DNA from: Cupriavidus consociatus
GTDB taxonomy: Bacteria; Pseudomonadota; Gammaproteobacteria; Burkholderiales; Burkholderiaceae
NCBI RefSeq assembly: GCF_017814975.1
Contig: NZ_JAGIQA010000015.1
Location: 62,001 to 126,000 of the forward strand
Length of the DNA: 64,000 bases
Direction of reading: 5' to 3'
Under the pieces are notes generated by a model. That model had not been told where the DNA came from and made no database searches. It was given only the letters and a program-made list of their open reading frames with translations. Position numbers and translations under genes: made by a program. Shown one piece after another: positions 18,102 to 25,981 of the stretch (position 1 is its first letter; each line of letters opens with the position of its first letter).

Positions 18102-18533
18102 TTACAGAGCAGCGTCCTTCAGCTTCTTGAGCGGGCGGACTTTCACCTTCACGCTGGCCGGCTTCGCGGCGAACCATTGTTCCTGGCCGGTGAAGGGGTT
18201 CTTGCCAAAACGCTTCTTGGTGGCCGGCACCTGAATGGCCGACACCTTGAAGAGACCGGGCAGGGTGAATTCGCCAGCGCCCTTCTTGTGGACCGCGCTC
18301 AGCACGGTATTCTCCAGGTGAGCCAGCACGGTCTGAACGGTCTTCTTGTCCAGCTCGGTCTGGGCAACCAGGTGTGCCAGCAGGCTGGACTTGTTGAAGG
18401 TGTCCTTGATCGGCTTTGCGACCGGGGCGGCAGCGGCAGCCTTCTTGGCGGTAGCGGCCTTCTTGGCAGGGGCAGCCTTCGTTGCAGCGGTCTTCGTTGC
18501 GGTCTTTGCTACGGGTTTAGCTTTCGTGGCCAT
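18102..18533 (-). CDS. HU-family DNA-binding protein with Ala/Lys-rich N-terminal extension
   Basis: 143 residues. The first 45 are almost only Ala, Lys, Thr and Pro (repeated AKKAA/TKTA units), a flexible basic tail like those of histone H1-like proteins. The HU fold follows: FNKSSLLAHLVAQTELDKKT, the GEFTLPGLFKVSAIQVPATK beta arm region and RFGKNPFTGQE. This is a nucleoid-associated architectural protein. Such tailed HU proteins are common in Burkholderiales. It has its own promoter and terminator and is likely strongly expressed. Confidence 0.93.
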   Translation of the reverse strand: MATKAKPVAKTATKTAATKAAPAKKAATAKKAAAAAPVAKPIKDTFNKSSLLAHLVAQTELDKKTVQTVLAHLENTVLSAVHKKGAGEFTLPGLFKVSAIQVPATKKRFGKNPFTGQEQWFAAKPASVKVKVRPLKKLKDAAL

Positions 18534-18594
18534 GGTCGTATCAGGTTAGAAATGCGCGCCTGCAGGCCGGTACTGGCGAGCAGCGCACCGGCGA

Positions 18595-18622
18595 AGAATA
18601 GCAAAAACCTGCATCCTTGCAA
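18595..18622 (-). promoter_or_regulatory. Sigma-70-type promoter of the HU gene
   Basis: Reading leftward, TTGCAA (18622-18617), a 16-base spacer and TATTCT (18600-18595) match the -35/-10 consensus well. The -10 lies about 60 bases before the HU start codon at 18533. Confidence 0.6.
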
Positions 18623-18736
18623 GCAGGAAATTCCCCGCAATTCACTGGCTGGAGGCGAAAGAGCGCTAGCTGGGCGGCGTATACGCGCGGCGGCCGCCTT
18701 CGGAGCATCGCCTATCTGGCTCCAGTCGTGATGCCA

Positions 18737-18976
18737 CTACGCAATGATGGCTGCGGCCGCGGCAGTATTCTCCGCGCCCGCAACAGCCATGACTTCTGCC
18801 GCGACAGCGGCCCACCGAGTGTCGCCTTCGACGTCGCTCGCTTTCGGATCCATTGCGCGGCGGTAGATGGCTTTGATGGCTTCCAGCGGTATCTGACTCC
18901 CGTACAGCGCAGGCATTGCAAGGATCGCTATAGCGCTAGCGGATCCGCTAGGCCGCTGGTAGCTGGATGGTGGCAA
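18737..18976 (-). CDS. Small hypothetical protein downstream of the recombinase-like gene
   Basis: 79 codons overlapping the end of the recombinase-like gene by 29 bases. The later part (QIPLEAIKAIYRRAMDPKA, then GDTRWAAVAAEVMAVAGAEN) has GC-rich third positions and amphipathic, alanine-rich helices like real coding sequence. An internal ATG at 18916 is an alternative start. No family was recognised. It could be a remnant or chance frame. Confidence 0.35.
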   Translation of the reverse strand: MPPSSYQRPSGSASAIAILAMPALYGSQIPLEAIKAIYRRAMDPKASDVEGDTRWAAVAAEVMAVAGAENTAAAAAIIA

Positions 18977-19865
18977 AGATACGGTCGCAGGTCCGGCTGC
19001 TGGCCAGCCCGAGCATCTGGCTCACTTCGTCGCGCGGGCGGCCGGCGAGCAGCTGGCGGCGGCAGAAGGTATTGCGCAGGGTGCGCGGACTCATCTCGAC
19101 GTCGGAGACCCCGATCGCCTTGAGAATCTCCGACACGATGCGGCCGAAGCTCATGTCGGTAACCGGCTGGCCGTTCGGGCGCAAGGTAAAGAGTCGATCG
19201 CCCTCGATCGGCAGCGTCTTCCGGCGCGCCAGCCACTCGCGCAGCAGCGACACAGCGAAATCGGGCAGATGCACGGTGCGCGCTTCGCGTGGGCCGTGGG
19301 CGGGGACGAACAGGTACGGTGGCGCAGCGTCGGGATAGAGGTCGCCCATACGCGCCGCGCGAGCCTCGGCCGCGGTGATGCCTGTCCCGAGAAAGGTGGC
19401 CACGATGGCGCCGCTGCGAAGTTCGGCCAGGTCTTCGGCGGGGGATTGCAGGTAAGCCTGCAGCCGCTGGTCAGTTGCCGCATCGAGGTAGTACGGTGTG
19501 GGCTCTTCCTCTGGCCAGCGCACCGAGGCCAGCAGGCCTGCGGCGGGATTGTCCTTGCGCACGCCGGCGAAGACCAGATGCCGGCACAGGCGATCCAGCA
19601 GCTTCACGTACCGCATGCGGGTGGCCTGCGAGTAGGTTCGCGCTTCCGGGGTTTGCCAGAAGGCCTCAATGTCATCGGTGCCGAAGCTGGCCACCGACTT
19701 GCCCCGCGCCAGCAGGTGTCGACGGAAATGCTCGAACATCGCCTGGTGCTGCAGGATCGAGCGCTCAGCAAAGGGGCGCCTGTCGGCGCCGGCCGCTTCC
19801 CGGGTTTGCCAGTCGCGGTAAGCAAGCGTGGGGTTCGAGAGCCAGAGGGTGTCCATGCCAGTCAT
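18948..19865 (-). CDS. Tyrosine recombinase-like protein lacking catalytic residues
   Basis: 305 residues with the layout of XerC/D-type recombinases: an N-terminal SAM-like DNA-binding domain (FEHFRRHLLARGKSVASFGT) and a C-terminal catalytic fold. At the positions of the catalytic residues, arginine I (usual T-G-L-R) reads TGITAAEA, the box II H-x-x-R reads SPRTLRNTF (arginine kept, histidine lost), and the nucleophilic tyrosine near the C-terminus is phenylalanine (CDRIFATIQ). It is therefore probably not a strand-cleaving recombinase but a DNA-binding derivative. The ATG at 19865 is chosen; the longer frame has no family sequence. It stands alone between HU and a divergent VOC gene. Confidence 0.8.
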   Translation of the reverse strand: MTGMDTLWLSNPTLAYRDWQTREAAGADRRPFAERSILQHQAMFEHFRRHLLARGKSVASFGTDDIEAFWQTPEARTYSQATRMRYVKLLDRLCRHLVFAGVRKDNPAAGLLASVRWPEEEPTPYYLDAATDQRLQAYLQSPAEDLAELRSGAIVATFLGTGITAAEARAARMGDLYPDAAPPYLFVPAHGPREARTVHLPDFAVSLLREWLARRKTLPIEGDRLFTLRPNGQPVTDMSFGRIVSEILKAIGVSDVEMSPRTLRNTFCRRQLLAGRPRDEVSQMLGLASSRTCDRIFATIQLPAA

Positions 19866-20108
19866 AGCCAAAGTTATATACTGAATTTGGCGTTCCTCCA
19901 ACAGCTTGCCGCCTCGGTGAGGCGGAATTGCTGGCAGCAGGGGGCATGGGACTCGTCTTTTCGTGATGCGGCTTCCGGCGTACCGGCATAGTCGCAAAGT
20001 CAAGGGTCGCAGCGCGCAGTGCGGCGTGCGCACTGGCCATCTTGTACCGTCATCCGGCGCGGCCATCGCGCATAATTCCACTATCCGCTAAACAGCACCT
20101 GACGAATC

Positions 20109-20525
20109 ATGACGCAATCTGTTTTTCACCTGGCGTTCAATATCACCGATCTCGATGAGGCGCGCCGCTTCTACGGCGGCGTCCTTGGCTGCAAGGAAGG
20201 CCGCAGCACCGACACCTGGGTTGACTTCGATTTCTTCGGCCACCAGATTTCGCTTCACCTCGGCAAGCCGTTCGAGACCGCACGCACCGGGCGGGTCGGC
20301 AATGCCCTCGTGCCGATGCCACACTTCGGCATTATCTTGTTGCTGCCAGAATGGCGCGCGCTGGCCGACCGGCTGACGGCGGCCGGTACAGATTTTGTAC
20401 TGGCGCCACAAGTGCGATTCGAAGGCGAGCCGGGCGAGCAGTGGACGATGTTTTTCATCGACCCCTTCGGTAACCCGATTGAGGTGAAGGGATTCAACAC
20501 CTGGGAGGCTGTGTACGCGCACTAG
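20109..20525 (+). CDS. VOC-family (glyoxalase/bleomycin resistance) protein
   Basis: 138 residues with two beta-alpha-beta-beta-beta modules. FHLAFNITDLDEARRFYGGV at the start and FFIDPFGNPIEVKGF at the end are typical of VOC dioxygenase/glyoxalase-type metalloproteins; HLAF, ISLHLG and the final E of NPIEVKG are candidate metal ligands. The substrate is unknown. It is transcribed divergently from the recombinase-like gene, without other partners. Confidence 0.88.
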   Translation: MTQSVFHLAFNITDLDEARRFYGGVLGCKEGRSTDTWVDFDFFGHQISLHLGKPFETARTGRVGNALVPMPHFGIILLLPEWRALADRLTAAGTDFVLAPQVRFEGEPGEQWTMFFIDPFGNPIEVKGFNTWEAVYAH

Positions 20526-20894
20526 CGTGGCCGCATCCACGTGGTGGGCGACAGCAGTGGGGGGAGTGCAGCGCACCATCGCCAAGCCCCGGCGACATGG
20601 CAATCGCGACGTTCTGTTCTGTATCAACTCTCGGCCATGAACGGCCTCTGCGAAGACCGGGGCGGACCGCCATGGCAGGGGAGAGTGCATCCGGCCAGGC
20701 CGAATCGGCGGATCCGCAGAGGCCGTCGTGGACGATTTTGTCGTGGACCTCTTTGATCAGAATGCGCGGCAAACCTCGCCGTTCAGGGCGAGGAAGGATA
20801 GCGCGGACGCCGCAGGCAAGCACGTTGAGCCGGCACGTGGCGTCGAATCGAGCATCAGGCGGTAGGGTGTTTAGCCAGGAGCCAGGCCGCTTTG
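20526..20894. other. Intergenic region, nothing recognised
   Basis: About 370 bases between the ends of the VOC gene and the leftward Bug receptor gene. Open frames here give no recognisable product, and no clear terminator hairpin was found. Confidence 0.5.
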
Positions 20895-21866
20895 CTAGTC
20901 CAGTTTGATGCCGGCGTCCAGAATGACTTTTTTCCACTTGCCCGCCTGGGTGTTCATCAGCACCTCCAGAGCTTCCGGAGTGCCTCCAGCAGATTCCAAA
21001 TCCATTTCTACAAGGCGACGCTTGATTTCCGGCTCGGCCAGAATCTCGTTGATGGCCTTGTTCAGCTTGGCGGTCACATCCTTTGGGGTACCCGTCGGCG
21101 CGACGAGCGCTTGCCAGAAAATCATCTCGAAGCCCGGCAAGCCGTTCTCGGACACAGTGGGGAGTTCTGGATATGCTGTGGCGCGCTTCGACGTGGTGAT
21201 TGCCAACGCCTTGAGCTTTCCGCCTTTCACGAGCGGCATTGCTTCGGGGGCGAGCGCCATCATGATTTGCACTTGCCCTGCCATGAGGTCCTGCAGTGCA
21301 GGCGCTCCGCCCTTATAGGGGACGTGGACGACGTTGGTGTTGGTCGCTTTCTTGTACAGCTCCATCCCCAGATGGCTGGGTGTGCCATTCCCCGCAGATG
21401 CATAGCCTTCTGATGACGGCCGGCTCTTCAGATAGCGGGCAAGCTCCGACATTGTTCTGACAGGAACATTGGGGTTCACCACCACGACGCTCGGGATAGA
21501 CGTCACCTGAATGATGGGAGTAAAGTCTTTGGCCGGGTCATAGCTTAGCTTGCTGTACAGGCTCGGGTTCACCGACAGGCCCGTCATAGTCGCGAACAAT
21601 AGGGTGTAGCCGTCCGGCGCCGACTTCGCCACTGCAGCGGCGGCAATTGCTTCACTCGCACCCGGGCGATTGTCGATAACCACCGGCTGCCCGAGCTTAG
21701 CGGAGAGCCTTTGTCCAACCAGGCGCGCCACGCCGTCAGTTGAGCCACCAGGCGGGTAGGGTACGAGCACTCGAATCGGCTTGTTCGGGTAATCTGCGGC
21801 ACTGGCAAAGACCGGAGTGCTGAACAGGGACAATGCGGCAACTACAGCAGTCGTGATGCGCTTCAT
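20895..21866 (-). CDS. TctC/Bug-family periplasmic solute receptor (Bug A)
   Basis: 323 residues with signal peptide (hydrophobic core AVVAALSLFSTPVFASA). PIRVLVPYPPGGSTDGVARL and the ligand-loop regions AAVAKSAPDGYTLLFATMTG, YKGGAPALQDLMAGQVQIM and LPTVSENGLPGFE are family hallmarks. Bug receptors bind carboxylic acids in the periplasm, and many have no dedicated membrane subunits, as here. It is last in the leftward pxpBCA/acc operon, 47 bases after the BCCP-like gene, so it probably serves 5-oxoproline-type or related acid uptake (inference). Confidence 0.9.
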   Translation of the reverse strand: MKRITTAVVAALSLFSTPVFASAADYPNKPIRVLVPYPPGGSTDGVARLVGQRLSAKLGQPVVIDNRPGASEAIAAAAVAKSAPDGYTLLFATMTGLSVNPSLYSKLSYDPAKDFTPIIQVTSIPSVVVVNPNVPVRTMSELARYLKSRPSSEGYASAGNGTPSHLGMELYKKATNTNVVHVPYKGGAPALQDLMAGQVQIMMALAPEAMPLVKGGKLKALAITTSKRATAYPELPTVSENGLPGFEMIFWQALVAPTGTPKDVTAKLNKAINEILAEPEIKRRLVEMDLESAGGTPEALEVLMNTQAGKWKKVILDAGIKLD

Positions 21867-21913
21867 GGCGTCCGTCCTTTTTAAAAATGTGGCGGGACAA
21901 ATAGTCCTGGTTG

Positions 21914-22333
21914 CTAGGCGTCGAGGAACCCGAGAACAGCGTCGCCGTATCCGACCGTCTTCCCGTCCTCTGTGAGTTGATGTCCTGTACGGCCGTCAGC
22001 GGGGGCAGGGACGGCACTCAGTACAGATTCAATGGCAAGATAGCCAACGTGGTCGCCCTTTTTAACTTCACATGGCGCTGAGCCAGCGGCCAGCGGATGG
22101 TTTCGGCTGAAGGTGCCGGTGGCGTTTGCAACAATCTCTCTAGGGTTCGAGACCCGGGGTGACGCAGCTGGCTCCGTAGTCTCCCTGTTGCCAACCGTCG
22201 GGAGCTCACGGGGCTCACCAGGCGCTAAGGAAAGCCGTAAAGTCAGCGTTTCCGAAGCCTCGCGATATGTCAGCTCCCACACGCCAGCGCGTTCTAGTCT
22301 GCTGACCAGGGACGAAATCTCTTCACAGTTCAT
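21914..22333 (-). CDS. BCCP-like protein without a biotinylation site
   Basis: 139 residues. It aligns over its whole length with the true BCCP encoded upstream (23689-24174): a similar N-terminal helix, a low-complexity linker, and a C-terminal biotinyl-like fold beginning IVANATGTFSR. Where the true BCCP has EAMKLLNPVEAD, this protein has ESVLSAVPAPAD, so the biotin-accepting lysine is a leucine and the methionine is lost. It overlaps accC by 11 bases. It may be a structural or regulatory partner of the carboxylase complex. The short-branch end GYGDAVLGFLDA matches the biotinyl-domain end. Confidence 0.8.
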   Translation of the reverse strand: MNCEEISSLVSRLERAGVWELTYREASETLTLRLSLAPGEPRELPTVGNRETTEPAASPRVSNPREIVANATGTFSRNHPLAAGSAPCEVKKGDHVGYLAIESVLSAVPAPADGRTGHQLTEDGKTVGYGDAVLGFLDA

Positions 22334-23696
22334 GGCCGTTTTCCTTAGATGTGGCCCAAAGCGACATCAGTCGCTCCAAATAGTGAATGTCAGAACCGCC
22401 AGCAGCAAACGCAGGTTCGTCCATCAACTTGCGATGAAGTGGGACGGTTGTCTGAATTCCCTTAATCTGGAACTCGCCAAGGGCCGCCTTCATTCTGGAT
22501 ACGGCCTCCTCGCGGGTGGAACCCAGCACCAGGAGTTTTGCGATCAGTGAGTCGTAATGGGGTGGCACGACGTAGCCAGGATAGACATGAGATTCCACCC
22601 GTACTCCTGGCCCACCCGGCACCACCCAGTCCACAATCTTCCCGGGGCAGGGGGTGAACTTCCAAGGATGCTCGGCGTTGATGCGGCATTCGATGGCATG
22701 ACCGTTGAACGACACATCACGCTGCGGAATACTCAGCTCCTCACCCATGGCGATTCGCACTTGCTCGGCAACGATGTCGATACCAGTGACGAGCTCCGTT
22801 ACAGGGTGTTCCACCTGGACCCGGGTGTTCATCTCAATGAAGAAAAACTCGCCATCCTCGTACAGGAACTCGAACGTTCCGGCCCCCCTGTATCCGATGC
22901 GGATGCAGGCTTGGGCGCAAAGTTCGCCAATCCGCGCAATCTCATCCCGTGGGATGCCAGGCGCCGGAGATTCTTCGATAAGTTTCTGGTGACGTCTCTG
23001 AGTCGAACAGTCCCGTTCGCCGAGCCACACGGCGTTGCCATGGGTATCAGCCAACACCTGAATCTCGACGTGGCGCGGCGTCTTGAGGTATCGCTCGAGA
23101 TAGACGGTCGGGTTCCCGAAGGCCCTGCCGGCTTCTTCCTGCGTCATTGCCACGAGGCTGGCCAGGACACTCGGGTCTTCCACGACTCGCATGCCGCGGC
23201 CTCCACCGCCTCCGGCCGCCTTCACAATGAGCGGAAAGCCTACGCGTGAAGCAATTTCTGCGAGTTCGGCGGTATCCTCGGGAACAGGGCCGTCGGAACC
23301 TGGAACACAGGGGACTCCCGCCTCAGCCATCGCTTGTTTTGCGGTAACCTTGTCACCCATCAAGCGGATGGATTGGGACGTCGGCCCAATGAACGTTAGA
23401 CCGGCTTTCTCGACGGCAGCCGCAAAGGCCGCATTCTCTGAAAGGAAGCCGTACCCAGGATGAACGGCGCCTGCTCCGGTAGCCTTTGCGGCCAGCAGGA
23501 TTTCCTGCTGATTTAGGTAGCTTTTCGACGAAGGAGCGGGCCCGATGCAGATGGCCTGGTCTGCCAAAGCGACATGACGGAGGGTGGAATCGGCTTCCGA
23601 GTGGACAGCTACCGTCTTGAGCCCAAGTTTGCGGCAGGCACGCTGTATCCTGAGCGCAATTTCGCCGCGGTTCGCGATGAGGACCGTATCAAACAT
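22323..23696 (-). CDS. accC: Biotin carboxylase subunit (AccC family)
   Basis: 457 residues of the ATP-grasp biotin carboxylase family, which carboxylates biotin on BCCP with ATP and bicarbonate. Visible: the start MFDTVLIANRGEIALRI, HPGYGFLSENAAFA near residue 75, the ATP-binding KAAGGGGGRGMRVV near residue 160, and the catalytic EMNTRVQVEHPVTE near residue 287. The start at 23696 overlaps the BCCP stop by 8 bases. No carboxyltransferase alpha/beta subunits are nearby; the neighbours are 5-oxoprolinase genes, so this copy is probably a specialised paralogue, not the fatty-acid synthesis enzyme. Confidence 0.93.
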   Translation of the reverse strand: MFDTVLIANRGEIALRIQRACRKLGLKTVAVHSEADSTLRHVALADQAICIGPAPSSKSYLNQQEILLAAKATGAGAVHPGYGFLSENAAFAAAVEKAGLTFIGPTSQSIRLMGDKVTAKQAMAEAGVPCVPGSDGPVPEDTAELAEIASRVGFPLIVKAAGGGGGRGMRVVEDPSVLASLVAMTQEEAGRAFGNPTVYLERYLKTPRHVEIQVLADTHGNAVWLGERDCSTQRRHQKLIEESPAPGIPRDEIARIGELCAQACIRIGYRGAGTFEFLYEDGEFFFIEMNTRVQVEHPVTELVTGIDIVAEQVRIAMGEELSIPQRDVSFNGHAIECRINAEHPWKFTPCPGKIVDWVVPGGPGVRVESHVYPGYVVPPHYDSLIAKLLVLGSTREEAVSRMKAALGEFQIKGIQTTVPLHRKLMDEPAFAAGGSDIHYLERLMSLWATSKENGHEL

Positions 23697-24174
23697 TGGC
23701 GCCCTCCAGGTCCTCGAGCCCAAACAGGGGCGTATCGGGCGAGACCGAAGCCCCATCGGACACGAGAATCTCAGTGATGCGCCCTGACCGGTCGGCCTCG
23801 ACGGGGTTAAGCAACTTCATCGCCTCTACAATTGCCAAGGTTTGGCCCTCGGTTACGGTGTCCCCCACCGCAACGAAGGGCGGTTGTTCAGGCGCGGGTG
23901 AGCGATAGAAGGTGCCAATCATGCCGGCAGCGATAGTGTGCTTCGTCGCAGCCGGCGCGACCGGGTTCTTGACAGGTTGTACGGTAAGCGCCGCATCTAC
24001 CACCTCGGATGAGGGGTCCGAAGTGACATGTGTGCCGGCGTCGCGGCTCCGGCCAGAACGCGTTGGCGTTCTCTTCAACGCCAATTGCCGCTGTCCATCG
24101 CTGTACTCAATTTCGCTGAGTGCGCTTGAGCGTTCCAGGACGCCGACCAGTGTTTCGACGAACTTCAGGTCCAT
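23689..24174 (-). CDS. accB: Biotin carboxyl carrier protein (AccB family)
   Basis: 161 residues starting MDLKFVETLVGVLERSSALS, with the usual Pro/Ala-rich linker in the middle and a C-terminal biotinyl domain containing the biotin site VEAMKLLNPVEAD near residue 120, so it should be biotinylated. It pairs with the downstream accC (8-base overlap). It follows pxpA by only 7 bases, so carrier, carboxylase and lactamase are expressed together. The longer upstream frame to 24444 lies inside pxpA and is not used. Confidence 0.92.
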   Translation of the reverse strand: MDLKFVETLVGVLERSSALSEIEYSDGQRQLALKRTPTRSGRSRDAGTHVTSDPSSEVVDAALTVQPVKNPVAPAATKHTIAAGMIGTFYRSPAPEQPPFVAVGDTVTEGQTLAIVEAMKLLNPVEADRSGRITEILVSDGASVSPDTPLFGLEDLEGANV

Positions 24175-24181
24175 GCTGTCC

Positions 24182-24958
24182 TCAGCTGAAAGACTTGACG
24201 AGAATGCCGGCACCTTCCAGCTTGCTACGCACCTTTGCCGCCATCTGGATTGCGCCTGGCGTATCGCTGTGGACGCAGATAGTGTCAATCTGTACGGGGA
24301 GCAGTTTCCCGGTAACCGTTTCAATGGCACTGGCCTGGACCATGCGCAGCATCCGGGCAGCAGCCTCCTCGCCATCGTGGAGTACGGCACCCGGGACGGA
24401 GCGGTGCACCAGGGTGCCTTCTTCCGTATAGGTGCGGTCAGCAAACACCTCCCGCCGCACAGCCAAGCCCATTTCCGAAGCTACGCGCTCCATCACCGCG
24501 CCGGCGAAGGTCATGCAAATGAGGTTGGGGTCCACCGCTTGGATGGCCCGGGCAATCGCCTTGGCAACGGCCTCATCTGTCTGGGTAAGGTTGCCCAGCG
24601 CGCCGTGCGCCTTGACGTAGGTAATAGGGTGCCCCGCATAACGAGAGAGGGCCTGCGCAGCGCCAATCTGATAAGCGACGAGCCGTTCGACTTCACCATC
24701 GGTGAACGGAATTACGCGGCGACCAAAGCCCCACAGGTCGGGGAATCCGGGATGGGCGCCAACTGCGACGCCCCGTGCTTTTGCCAGAGCAAACGTCTTG
24801 GCCATGATTTCCGGGTCCCCAGCGTGCATCCCGCACGCTACGTTCGCCGACGTGACAATTTCCAGGATGGCAGCATCGTCGCCCATGCGATATGCGCCGA
24901 ACCCTTCGCCCATGTCGGAGTTGAGGTCGACTTCAATCGCCTTCGTTTGAGTGCTCAT
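24182..24958 (-). CDS. pxpA: 5-oxoprolinase subunit A (LamB/YcsF family)
   Basis: 258 residues with all YcsF hallmarks: DLNSDMGEGFG at the start, SANVACGMHAGDP near residue 37, GVAVGAHPGFPDLWGFGRR near residue 63, VKAHGALGN near residue 113, REVFADRTY and ICVHSDTPGA near residue 227. In bacteria PxpA works with PxpB and PxpC to hydrolyse 5-oxo-L-proline to glutamate using ATP. All three subunits are present here. It lies 39 bases after pxpC. Some family positions differ (for example VKAHGALGN instead of VKPHGALYN), which may reflect another lactam substrate. Confidence 0.93.
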   Translation of the reverse strand: MSTQTKAIEVDLNSDMGEGFGAYRMGDDAAILEIVTSANVACGMHAGDPEIMAKTFALAKARGVAVGAHPGFPDLWGFGRRVIPFTDGEVERLVAYQIGAAQALSRYAGHPITYVKAHGALGNLTQTDEAVAKAIARAIQAVDPNLICMTFAGAVMERVASEMGLAVRREVFADRTYTEEGTLVHRSVPGAVLHDGEEAAARMLRMVQASAIETVTGKLLPVQIDTICVHSDTPGAIQMAAKVRSKLEGAGILVKSFS

Positions 24959-24997
24959 GATTCTAGGTTCCTTTCTCGATGGGTCCGTTAGGGATGT

Positions 24998-25981
24998 TCA
25001 AGCGCGGCCCGACATCATGGCCAGGGTGTCGCGGATGCGTAGCTCTTCATCGCGTCTGGTTCGCAGCGCCGTAACCGCGGTGTCGATGTCGGTCAGTTCG
25101 AAGCGTACGTTGCAACCAATAGGTGCTTGGGAGAGCTTCCACAAATCGGCTTCGATCACCGTGGCAATCTTGGGATAGCCTCCACACGTGTTCGCCTCTG
25201 CGAGTTGCACGATGGCCTGCCCGGATGGGGGAACCTGGATGGTGCCTGCCACGATGCCGTGGGAAAGGAGCTCTACAGGTACGGATTGGATGAGCGCGGG
25301 GCCGATGAGCCGGTAGCCGACACGATTGGCGTCTGGCGATACCTTGAATTCATCCTGCAAGAATGCGGCAAGAGACCTCGGAGTGAAGCGGTCAAACTCG
25401 GCCGCAGGCAGTACTCGAACGGTGACGCAGTTCGTACTCAGTTCGTCCCAGTAGTCGAGAAGGCCCGGCGGCACAACTCCCAGGCCCACCTTCCAAGGGC
25501 GGGCAGAGCGGGAATGCTCGCTACCAACGTCCAGACGGTCCCCACGCATCAGCCCCCGCCCGGATGCGCCGCCGAACGCTCCTTTCAAATCAGTCGACTT
25601 TGAACCCATAATCGGCTTGACATTGATGCCGCCGCCGAAGGTGAGATACGCTCGGGCGCCGCGTCGTGGGCGCTCAATGACAAGGGTCTGTCCAGCGGAA
25701 GCGCTCCGCCCCCACCATGGCGCTAGCCGCTGGTTGTCCAGGGTCGTCTTCGCATCTGCGCCCGTGACAGCAAATCGGATGTCCTGGTGGAACTTGACGC
25801 GAAAGGGGAACAAATTGATTTCGATGCCAGCCTCGCCGCGCTCATTACCAACCAGAGCATTGCCAATCGAAAGCGCAAACGGGTCCATGGCGCCGCTCCG
25901 GCTAACTCCGTAGCTCAAGCATCCATAGCGTCCCAGGTCTTGGACGACGTTGGGGGCGCCGTTTGACAGAATCTCAATCAC
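24998..25981 (-). CDS. pxpC: 5-oxoprolinase subunit C (KipA/AHS2, biotin-dependent carboxyltransferase family)
   Basis: 327 residues. A GTG start at 25981 is chosen: it overlaps the pxpB stop (GTGA), has an AAGGAGG ribosome site just upstream, and gives the canonical beginning VIEILSNGAPNVVQDLGRYG. Further motifs: GAMDPFALSIGNALVGN near residue 37, GGINVKPIMGSKSTDLKGAF, and ANTCGGYPKIATVIEADLWK near residue 280. A longer frame to 26248 overlaps pxpB fully and is rejected. The protein is related to the C-terminal half of allophanate-hydrolase-like modules of urea amidolyase. Confidence 0.92.
   Translation of the reverse strand: MIEILSNGAPNVVQDLGRYGCLSYGVSRSGAMDPFALSIGNALVGNERGEAGIEINLFPFRVKFHQDIRFAVTGADAKTTLDNQRLAPWWGRSASAGQTLVIERPRRGARAYLTFGGGINVKPIMGSKSTDLKGAFGGASGRGLMRGDRLDVGSEHSRSARPWKVGLGVVPPGLLDYWDELSTNCVTVRVLPAAEFDRFTPRSLAAFLQDEFKVSPDANRVGYRLIGPALIQSVPVELLSHGIVAGTIQVPPSGQAIVQLAEANTCGGYPKIATVIEADLWKLSQAPIGCNVRFELTDIDTAVTALRTRRDEELRIRDTLAMMSGRA

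Noticed and set aside
18948..19865. Integrase gene as sign of a mobile island
   Set aside because: The catalytic tyrosine and other key residues are missing, there is no tRNA or att-like repeat nearby, and no other mobility genes were seen.
20088..20690. Minus-strand open frame across the VOC gene
   Set aside because: Shadow of the VOC gene; no recognisable domain.
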